In this document: one piece after another, positions 1-4,740 of the stretch
Position numbering within the stretch: position 1 is the stretch's first letter
How the letters are laid out: each line of letters opens with the position of its first letter
Source of the DNA: Bacillota bacterium
Lineage (GTDB): Bacteria; Bacillota; Sulfobacillia; JAJZYS01; JAJYTV01
Direction of reading: 5' to 3'
Assembly (NCBI GenBank): GCA_021806845.1
Contig: JAKAPV010000159.1
Span: 1 to 7,055, forward strand
DNA: 7,055 nucleotides
Notes under the pieces: generated by a model
The model's input: only the letters and a program-made list of their open reading frames with translations
Database searches by the model: none
Told to the model about the DNA's origin: nothing
Made by a program: the position numbers and the translations under genes

Positions 1-1
1 C

Positions 2-199
2 ACGTTTGTACAGATCGACACGTTCTATCCGAGTAGCAAGCGGTGCCATGCTTGCGGGCATGTGCTCGATGACCTCCCTCTCTCTGTGCGATTTTGGACC
101 TGTCCGCGCTGCGGAAGACTCCATGATCGCGACATCAACGCCGCGCAGAATATCCTGGCCGCAGGGCTTGCGGCGGCTGCCTGTGTGGAGGGGCTGTAA
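2..199 (+). CDS. tnpB: RNA-guided endonuclease TnpB, C-terminal fragment
   Basis: This is an open frame of 65 codons entering from the window's left edge and ending in TAA; the N-terminus is outside the window. The translation shows the hallmark TnpB C-terminus. A YPSSKRCHACGH segment opens the zinc finger (Cys15 and Cys18 of the fragment). It is followed by SVRFWTCPRCG (Cys34, Cys37) and the RuvC-III block HDRDINAAQNIL, whose second Asp (about residue 44) is the expected catalytic carboxylate. TnpB is a compact RuvC nuclease, the ancestor of Cas12, guided by an omega RNA made from the element's own 3' end. It helps the transposon persist by cutting the empty donor site. The fragment looks undamaged, but integrity upstream cannot be judged. 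Confidence 0.93.
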   Translation, partial: TFVQIDTFYPSSKRCHACGHVLDDLPLSVRFWTCPRCGRLHDRDINAAQNILAAGLAAAACVEGL

Positions 200-311
200 G
201 ACCGGCGCGCAGGGGTGCCGGCGCGCTCCGATGAAGCAGGAAACCCCGGGGGCGACCCTGGGAATCCCCTTCGTTTACGAAGGGGAGAAAGTCAAATGGT
301 GCTCGATCGCG
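200..311 (+). ncRNA. Putative TnpB omega RNA (reRNA): right-end scaffold plus guide
   Basis: In this family the guide RNA is transcribed from the 3' part of tnpB through the right end, and its guide is copied from the DNA flanking the element. The non-coding right end (200-295) contains foldable GC-rich arms: GCGCGC at 205-210 and 221-226, and the perfect hairpin at 266-285. The guide would begin just after the TCAA boundary, at about 296, and run for roughly 16-20 bases into the aldolase gene. The 5' end of the RNA probably lies inside tnpB and cannot be placed from sequence alone. The call rests on family knowledge plus the clear right-end architecture; expression is not shown. Confidence 0.55.
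266..285 (+). repeat. Right-end imperfectly-looped hairpin of the IS element (perfect 8-bp stem)
   Basis: CCCCTTCG (266-273) and CGAAGGGG (278-285) are exact reverse complements separated by the loop TTTA. The hairpin ends seven bases before the TCAA tetranucleotide at 292-295. This is the position of the right-end structure that the TnpA transposase recognises in IS200/IS605 elements. The same structure forms the 3' stem next to the guide in omega RNAs. Confidence 0.85.
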
Positions 312-1112
312 TCCACCGAGACCCGCTGCGGCCGGATCCCGGGCGGCACCGAAAGCCGCATCGCCTCGCGGCGCGCGTCGTAGTCCTTGACGAGCAGCAC
401 ATCGCGTCCCACTTCCTCGAGCCGCGCCTTGTTCACGCCGCTGCCGGACATCCAGAAGCGGCGCTCGTCGCGGCGCTGGCTCAGGTTGCCGTAGGAGAGC
501 CTGCCGATCTGGGTAGAGGTGCTGCAGGTGGCGAAAGTCATCCGGCGGCAGCATCTCCTGGATCGGAAAGGGTGCCGGCAGCAGGTTCCAGTTGTCGAGT
601 GTCTGCCCGGCGCGGCGCAGCTGCCGCGTGGCCGCGTCGCCGCTCCAGAGCGGCTGCTCGAGATCCGGGTCGAAGAGATTGTCGATGATCAGCTGGGATG
701 TGGCGAGCGGCGTGAGCCGGTCCGCGACCTCGGCGGCGTGCTCTTGGGTGCCGAAGGGCGCCACGATGGGATAGTAGCCGCGCTCTAAGGTGAGAAAGTA
801 GGTCCGCGTCTCCTCGGCTCGTCCGACGACGGTCAGAAGGAGGTTCGCAAGATTGCGCACGAGGTGCGGGTACGCGGCCTTCAGGAAGTCTTCGGGTTCC
901 TCGGGGAGCCGGAGCAGCGCGACGATGTAGGTGGCTTGCGCCCGGCGACGGAACGGCCGGGGGCTGCTGCGGTCGACGTGCGAGAAGACGAGTTTGGTTC
1001 CGGGCTGTGCATCGGTGCGGTCGTGCCCGCGCGCCACGTGCTGCGCGGCGAGGAGCTGTGCGAAGTCCGAGATGCGCGCGTCTTCCGGCGTGCCGCGAAA
1101 GGCGAAATCCAT
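296..1112 (-). pseudogene. Class II aldolase/adducin-like protein, frameshifted and cut by the IS element
   Basis: The gene starts at ATG 1112-1110, six bases after a strong AAGAGGAGG ribosome binding site (1118-1126). An in-frame ATG at 1130 lies upstream of that site and is less likely. The first 200 codons run open to about 513 and end with LPPDDFRHLQHLY. Family-like sequence then resumes in another frame with IGRLSYGNLS, so one extra base sits in 509-513. The second part (about 72 residues) carries GNLS and MSGSGVNKARL, which match the phosphate-binding GN(I/L)S and (T/S)xSG motifs of class II aldolases, followed by VSVDAIEHH. The frame then enters the IS element and stops at 277-275. The zinc-binding His region expected further on is absent, having been displaced beyond the element. 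The roughly 200 residues before the aldolase motif form an unusually long N-terminal region of unknown role. The natural substrate cannot be told. Confidence 0.75.
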
Positions 1113-1199
1113 CTCGCGCCTCCTCTTCATAAGTGTTCCAGTCCGCCGGCGCATTCTATTCCGGTTCTTGCCCGTTCCTGCGGTCGGACGGGCCGGTCG

Positions 1200-1229
1200 T
1201 TGACGAAATACGGACGGGGTCGGTAGGAT
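1200..1229 (+). promoter_or_regulatory. Putative sigma-A-type promoter for the paa operon
   Basis: TTGACG (1200-1205, five of six consensus bases) is followed after 18 bases by TAGGAT (1224-1229, four of six). Transcription would start near 1236 and give a leader of roughly 95 bases before paaA. The element lies in the 220-base divergent gap between the aldolase pseudogene and paaA. It is a pattern match only. Confidence 0.45.
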
Positions 1230-1302
1230 GGAACCACAGGCCACATGGGACTACATACGATGGTCCATCCGGACACCGCGCGGCCCATGTCCGTGCGCAG
1301 CC

Positions 1303-1318
1303 TGCGCCAATTGGCGCA
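1303..1318 (+). promoter_or_regulatory. Perfect 16-bp palindrome in the paa leader (operator or leader hairpin)
   Basis: TGCGCCAATTGGCGCA equals its own reverse complement. It lies downstream of the putative promoter and ends 14 bases before the chosen paaA start. It could be an operator for a dimeric repressor, for example a TetR- or GntR-type regulator of the phenylacetate genes. Alternatively, it could form a 6-bp RNA stem with an AAUU loop just ahead of the ribosome binding region. No regulator gene is in the window, so the partner is unknown. Confidence 0.45.
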
Positions 1319-1332
1319 TGGGGGGATGGCGG

Positions 1333-2262
1333 ATGAGCGAAGACAGGCTCGTTGATTTTGAAGCTCGCATCGCCAGCGGAGCATTGATCGAGGCCGGCGA
1401 CTGGATGCCGGAAGAGTATCGTCGTCAATGTCTGCGACTGATCGTCACGCACGCCAACTCCGAACTGATGGGTGCTCTCCCCGAGCGCGAGTGGATCCCC
1501 CGCGCGCCCGGCCTGCACCGCAAGCTCTCCGTCCTGTCGAAGGTGCAGGACGAGATCGGTCATGCCCAGATGATCTACCGCGTCGCGGAGGACCTTGGGC
1601 GACCGCTCGGCATCACGCGCGGACACATGCTCGACGACCTGATCGCCGGAAAGGCGAAGTTTCACAACGTGTTCAGCTACCCCGCGCCGACCTGGGCCGA
1701 CGTCGGCGTGATCGCGTGGCTCGTGGACGGGGCGGCCCTCGAGACCCAGGGGGCGCTGCTCAGGACAAGCTATGCGCCGTATGCGCGCATCCTGCGTCGC
1801 ATCTGCGCCGAGGAAGCCATCCACCTCAAGCACGGCGAGGACATCGTGCTGACGCTCGCTTCGGGTACGCGCGCGCAGCGGGAGATGCTGCAGGGCGCGC
1901 TGGAGCGCTGGTGGCAGCCGTTGCTGCATTTCTTCGGACCCCCGGACGATCAGTCCCCGAACACGGAGCGGACGTTCCGCTGGCGCATCCGCGTCATGAC
2001 GAACGAGCAGCTTCGCCAATCCTTCCTGCGCAAGTACGTGCCGAAGATCCGCGCACTTGGACTCAAGATCCCCGACCCGGAGCTGCGTCAGGACCCCGCG
2101 AGCGGCGACTGGCTGTACGGCGACCCCGACTGGAACGAGTTCTGGCGTGTCGTGAAGGGCGGCGGAGCCCGCACGGAAGAGCGCCTGCAGCTGCGGCGGA
2201 TGACGCGCGAGCAGCAGAACTGGGTGCTCGAGGCGATGGCTGGTCCCACGAGCGCGGCATAG
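1333..2262 (+). CDS. paaA: Phenylacetyl-CoA 1,2-epoxidase catalytic subunit PaaA
   Basis: PaaA is the diiron catalytic subunit of the ring 1,2-phenylacetyl-CoA epoxidase, which adds one oxygen atom to the ring of phenylacetyl-CoA in the cytoplasm. The product from ATG 1333 is 309 residues, the usual PaaA length. It aligns along its full length with known PaaA, from DFEARIASG...DWMPEEYR near the N-terminus to the SPNTERTFRWRIR region. Ferritin-like diiron ligands are visible: Glu44 (HANSE), Glu74 and His77 (VQDEIGH), Asp132 (WLVDGAA), Glu161 and His164 (EEAIH). The frame is open upstream to 1228, but the extra 35 residues do not resemble the family, and the purine-rich GGGGGATGGCGG before 1333 can serve as a weak ribosome binding site. 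paaB follows after 12 bases, so the genes are probably cotranscribed. Confidence 0.95.
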   Translation: MSEDRLVDFEARIASGALIEAGDWMPEEYRRQCLRLIVTHANSELMGALPEREWIPRAPGLHRKLSVLSKVQDEIGHAQMIYRVAEDLGRPLGITRGHMLDDLIAGKAKFHNVFSYPAPTWADVGVIAWLVDGAALETQGALLRTSYAPYARILRRICAEEAIHLKHGEDIVLTLASGTRAQREMLQGALERWWQPLLHFFGPPDDQSPNTERTFRWRIRVMTNEQLRQSFLRKYVPKIRALGLKIPDPELRQDPASGDWLYGDPDWNEFWRVVKGGGARTEERLQLRRMTREQQNWVLEAMAGPTSAA

Positions 2263-2274
2263 GGAGTGGGCGCC

Positions 2275-2583
2275 ATGGCGCAAGAGATGGCAGTCTACGA
2301 AGTGTTCGGCCAGGAGCGCAAGGGCGAGCCACACCGGCACGCCGGCAGCCTCTTGGCCGCGGATGGCGAGATGGCGCTCCTCCTCGCGCAGGAGCTCTTC
2401 TGCCGCCGCAAGGAGTATGTGCAGATCTGGGTTGTGCCGCGTGCGGCGATCCACGAGGCCACAGAAGGCGAAGCGCCGCTCGGGCCGGATCCCCGCCGCT
2501 CCTACCGCAGCGGTGAGGGCTACCGCGAGACGGTGCAGAAGTGGAAGCGGTTTGGAGGCGATGGCCATGCTGATCGGGCGTGA
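2275..2583 (+). CDS. paaB: Phenylacetyl-CoA 1,2-epoxidase subunit PaaB
   Basis: PaaB is a small structural subunit of the epoxidase that bridges PaaAC units in the larger assembly. The 102-residue product contains the family signature GEPHRHAGSLLAADGEMAL (about residues 17-35), then LFCRRKEYVQIWVV (about 41-54). The C-terminal tail is basic and less conserved. I chose ATG 2275 because AGGGAG (2261-2266) lies eight bases upstream. A GTG at 2266 is too close to that site, and an ATG at 2287 is possible. The gene starts 12 bases after the paaA stop and its last 17 bases overlap paaC, which suggests translational coupling. Confidence 0.92.
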   Translation: MAQEMAVYEVFGQERKGEPHRHAGSLLAADGEMALLLAQELFCRRKEYVQIWVVPRAAIHEATEGEAPLGPDPRRSYRSGEGYRETVQKWKRFGGDGHADRA

Positions 2584-3352
2584 TCTGAGCGGCGAGGGCC
2601 GCGCTGCCCTCGGCGAATACCTCCTGCTGCTCGGGGACGACGAACTCGTGCTGGGGCACCGCGACTCCGAGTGGTGCGCTTTCGCTCCGCTCATCGAGGA
2701 GGACATCGCCTTCGCCTCGATCGCGCAGGACGAGATCTCGCATGCCGCGCTGTTCTACGAACTGATCGAGTCGCTGCGGGGCCTCGGCCGGGACCAGCTC
2801 GCGTTCGGCCGGCCTGTCTCCGAGATGCGCAACGCGACCATCCTCGAACGGGAGAACCGGGACTGGGCATTCACCGTCGTGCGGCACTACTTCTATGACG
2901 TGGCGGACGACCTGCGCACAGAGCAGCTCCTGCACTCCCAAGAGCCGATCCTCAGGTCGGTGGCCGAACGGCTGCGGCGCGAGGAGCGCTACCACCTCGA
3001 GCACGGCCAGATGTGGCTGCGCAGGCTGAGCCAGGGCGGACCCGAGGCGCACCGGCGCACGCAGGCGGCGGTTGACGAGGTCCTGCAGGAGTGCCGCGGC
3101 ATCTTCCACCCGCTCGCGTGGGAACAGACTCTCGTCGCGGAAGGCGTGCTTCCGCAGCGCCCTTCGCTGCTCTGCGCGCGGTTTCAGGAGCGCATCGCGG
3201 GCGCGCTCTCCGACTGCGGCCTGAAGGTGCAGGCGGATGGCGGGCAAGGCGACGCGCTCTGCGGACGGATGGGTCACCACGGGCCGGAACTCACGGATCT
3301 CCTGGAGACGATGGGGGAGGTCTGGCGGACCGATCCTCTGGCCGCGTGGTAG
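2567..3352 (+). CDS. paaC: Phenylacetyl-CoA 1,2-epoxidase subunit PaaC
   Basis: PaaC is the ferritin-like partner of PaaA in the epoxidase heterodimer. The 261-residue product (E. coli PaaC is about 248) carries the family landmarks: YLLLLGDDELVLGHRDSEW (18-36), PLIEEDIAFASIAQDEISHA (41-60), VVRHYFYDVADDLR (104-117), REERYHLEHGQMWLRRL (138-154), and a C-terminal GPELTDLLETMGEVWR. ATG 2567 was chosen because GGAGG (2554-2558) lies eight bases upstream; the ATG at 2561 is only two bases from it. Unusually, a full set of candidate diiron ligands is present (Glu26, Glu56, His59, Asp111, Glu140, His143). E. coli PaaC lacks several of these and is regarded as structural. Whether metal is bound here is inference. 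Confidence 0.93.
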   Translation: MLIGRDLSGEGRAALGEYLLLLGDDELVLGHRDSEWCAFAPLIEEDIAFASIAQDEISHAALFYELIESLRGLGRDQLAFGRPVSEMRNATILERENRDWAFTVVRHYFYDVADDLRTEQLLHSQEPILRSVAERLRREERYHLEHGQMWLRRLSQGGPEAHRRTQAAVDEVLQECRGIFHPLAWEQTLVAEGVLPQRPSLLCARFQERIAGALSDCGLKVQADGGQGDALCGRMGHHGPELTDLLETMGEVWRTDPLAAW

Positions 3353-3369
3353 CAAAGGGGGACTCTCTC

Positions 3370-3834
3370 ATGCTGAAGAGCGAGGCGCTTACGGAAGATG
3401 CGGTGCGCGGCGCGCTGCGCAGTGTCAGCGACCCCGAAATCCCGGTGCTGAGCATTGTCGACCTCGGGCTGGTCGAAGAGGTGCGGATCCTCGGCGAGCG
3501 GGTGGAAGTCGACCTGCTGCCGACCTTCACGGGCTGCCCTGCGCTGGGGTTCATCGCGCAGGCGGCCGAGGAGCGCCTCCTGCGCATCCCCGGCGTGCGC
3601 GAAGCGAAGGTCTCGTTCACCTTCGACCCCGCTTGGAGTACCGACCGCATCAGTCCCGCCGGCAAGCTGGCCCTGCAGAGTTTCGGCATCGCCCCGCCTG
3701 GCGGGGTCCCTGCCTGCCCGTACTGCGGATCGCACAAGACGCGCATCGACGCTTCCTTCGGCCCGACACGCTGCCGCTCGGTCTACTACTGCGACGCCTG
3801 CCAGAACCCGTTTGAGCGGATGAAGGCTCTCTAG
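3370..3834 (+). CDS. paaD: Phenylacetate degradation accessory protein PaaD (MIP18/DUF59 family)
   Basis: PaaD is a small cytoplasmic protein needed for epoxidase activity. By analogy with MIP18/SufT-like proteins it is thought to act in iron-sulfur or metal assembly of the redox partner. The 154-residue product has the DUF59 domain in its first half: SDPEIPVLSIVDLGLVEEV (20-38) and TFTGCPA (52-58, with conserved Cys56). A C-terminal zinc-ribbon-like part has Cys116, Cys119, Cys135, Cys141 and Cys144 and ends in QNPFERMK. This two-part layout is typical of PaaD. The start ATG 3370 has AAAGGGGGA (3354-3362) seven bases upstream and lies 17 bases after the paaC stop. The same frame is open upstream into paaC, but that is antigenic noise from the GC-rich sequence rather than an N-terminal extension. 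Confidence 0.93.
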   Translation: MLKSEALTEDAVRGALRSVSDPEIPVLSIVDLGLVEEVRILGERVEVDLLPTFTGCPALGFIAQAAEERLLRIPGVREAKVSFTFDPAWSTDRISPAGKLALQSFGIAPPGGVPACPYCGSHKTRIDASFGPTRCRSVYYCDACQNPFERMKAL

Positions 3835-4244
3835 TGCGGGAGATCGCCTCCGGCGAGCAACGCTCCATCGCCTTCGACGTCACCGAATCGATGCAGGCCG
3901 CGTTCGGCGGGCGCTGCATGCACGCGGTGCTTTCCACCTGGGTGCTCGTGCATCACCTGGAGTGGGCCGCGCGGCTCGTGCTCGAGCCGGCGCTGGAAGA
4001 CGGCGAAGAGGGCGTCGGCGCCGGCGTCGACCTCCGCCACGTCCGGCCCGCGTCGATCGGCTCGCGCGTGACCGTCACGGCCAGGGCCGTGCGGCAGCAG
4101 GCGGCGCTCCTCGTCTGCGAGGTCTGCGCGTTCTGCGGCGGGCAGCAGATCGCGAAGGGGCGGGTCTTCCAGGCCGTCCTGCCGCGCGAGCGCTGGGACG
4201 CCCTACGTGCGGCAGGGCCGCTTGCCGCGAGTGGAGAAGAATAG
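3834..4244 (+). CDS. FlK-like hotdog-fold acyl-CoA thioesterase
   Basis: The 136-residue product resembles fluoroacetyl-CoA thioesterase (FlK)-type hotdog proteins. Thr35, Glu43 (HHLEWAA) and His69 (DLRHVRPA) have exactly the spacing of the FlK catalytic Thr42, Glu50 and His76, and the GSRVTVTARA strand (76-85) follows as expected. It would hydrolyse an acyl-CoA thioester in the cytoplasm. Its start GTG 3834 shares one base with the paaD TAG, and GGATGAAGG lies seven bases upstream, so it is translationally coupled to the paa genes. A role in removing toxic or dead-end CoA esters of the phenylacetate pathway, like PaaI or PaaY elsewhere, is the natural inference. It is not a PaaI orthologue by its motifs. 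The substrate is unproven. Confidence 0.82.
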   Translation: MREIASGEQRSIAFDVTESMQAAFGGRCMHAVLSTWVLVHHLEWAARLVLEPALEDGEEGVGAGVDLRHVRPASIGSRVTVTARAVRQQAALLVCEVCAFCGGQQIAKGRVFQAVLPRERWDALRAAGPLAASGEE

Positions 4245-4246
4245 AT

Positions 4247-4272
4247 ACCGGCCTGGAGCCGGTTATTTCTTT
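4247..4272 (+). terminator. Probable intrinsic terminator after the paa operon
   Basis: ACCGGC (4247-4252) and GCCGGT (4258-4263) form a 6-bp stem with the five-base loop CTGGA, followed by a T-rich TATTTCTTT. It sits directly after the thioesterase stop. The stem is short and the T run is interrupted, so termination may be partial. Only about 30 bases remain before coxG, which leaves little room for a separate promoter downstream. Confidence 0.5.
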
Positions 4273-4293
4273 CCGTAGGAGGGTATCGCGGCT

Positions 4294-4731
4294 ATGCGCA
4301 TTGAAGGGGACGCCGCGCTTTCCTCTCCCCGGGAGGCTGTGTTCGCCGCGCTCCTGGATCCGCAGGCGCTGCAGCGGAGCCTGCCCGGCTGCAAGGAGCT
4401 GAGCGCACAGGAGGACGGCTACTTCGCGAGGTTCGTGATCGGAGTCGCCGCCGTGCGGGGCGAATATGAGGGGAGCATCCGCGTGCGGCGCGCCCAGGCG
4501 CCGACGCATTACGACTTCGAACTGCAGATGGAGGGACCGTCCGGGTTCCTCGAGGCCCGGGTGGAGACGGAACTCGCAGAGCAGGGCTCCGGCACCAGGA
4601 TGCATTACAGCGCGGACGCGGAGATGGGCGGCATGCTGGCCAGCATGGGACAGCGGGTCGCGGGCGGCGTCGCGACCATGCTCGTGCGCCAGTTCTGCGA
4701 GGCCATCGACCGCGAAGCCAAGGCGCATTAA
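4294..4731 (+). CDS. coxG: CoxG-like SRPBCC-fold protein (CO dehydrogenase subunit G family)
   Basis: The 145-residue product matches the CoxG family. It has SPREAVFAALLDPQALQRSLPGC (11-33), the characteristic N-terminal helix and PGC motif, then the beta-rich body. The closing amphipathic helix is MGGMLASMGQRVAGGVATMLVRQF (111-134). CoxG proteins have a START/SRPBCC ligand-binding fold and accompany molybdenum hydroxylases of the CO dehydrogenase/xanthine dehydrogenase family. They are linked to membrane association and electron transfer of the enzyme. ATG 4294 follows TAGGAGGG by ten bases. The molybdopterin large subunit begins nine bases after the stop, so the two should work together. 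The symbol names the family, not a demonstrated CO dehydrogenase role. Confidence 0.87.
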   Translation: MRIEGDAALSSPREAVFAALLDPQALQRSLPGCKELSAQEDGYFARFVIGVAAVRGEYEGSIRVRRAQAPTHYDFELQMEGPSGFLEARVETELAEQGSGTRMHYSADAEMGGMLASMGQRVAGGVATMLVRQFCEAIDREAKAH

Positions 4732-4740
4732 GGGAAGGAA

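Larger units (their letters stand above)
1..295 (+). mobile_element. Right part of an IS200/IS605 (IS1341-like) element carrying tnpB
   Basis: The segment holds the 3' end of a tnpB gene and then a non-coding right end of about 96 bases. That right end finishes with a perfect hairpin and the tetranucleotide TCAA (292-295). Right ends of this family typically have a GAAACCCC-like stretch, then GAATCCCC, a hairpin of CCCC/GGGG character, and a TCAA-like cleavage tetranucleotide, and all of these are visible here. From 296 onward the sequence reads, on the opposite strand, as a class II aldolase gene, which supports placing the boundary at about 295. The left end and any tnpA lie before the window. 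These elements move as single strands, so no terminal inverted repeats or target duplication are expected. The exact end could be one or two bases off. Confidence 0.85.

Noticed and set aside
1153..1158. TAGAAT on the minus strand as a -10 element for the aldolase gene
   Set aside because: The hexamer is good and well placed, but no acceptable -35 sequence lies 16-18 bases upstream, so it is too weak to annotate.
1228..1332. An upstream extension of paaA by 35 codons from ATG 1228
   Set aside because: It would overlap the putative -10 element and the palindrome, has Cys- and Trp-rich sequence unlike PaaA N-termini, and the start at 1333 gives the normal 309-residue length.
1156..2706. A 516-codon open frame on the minus strand across paaA, paaB and paaC
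   Set aside because: It runs antisense to three well-supported genes and has no ribosome binding site or family motif, so it is an antisense shadow of high GC content.
3091..3369. An N-terminal extension of paaD reaching back into paaC
   Set aside because: The extension is an out-of-frame reading of paaC, Arg/Ala-rich and without family similarity, while ATG 3370 has a strong ribosome binding site.
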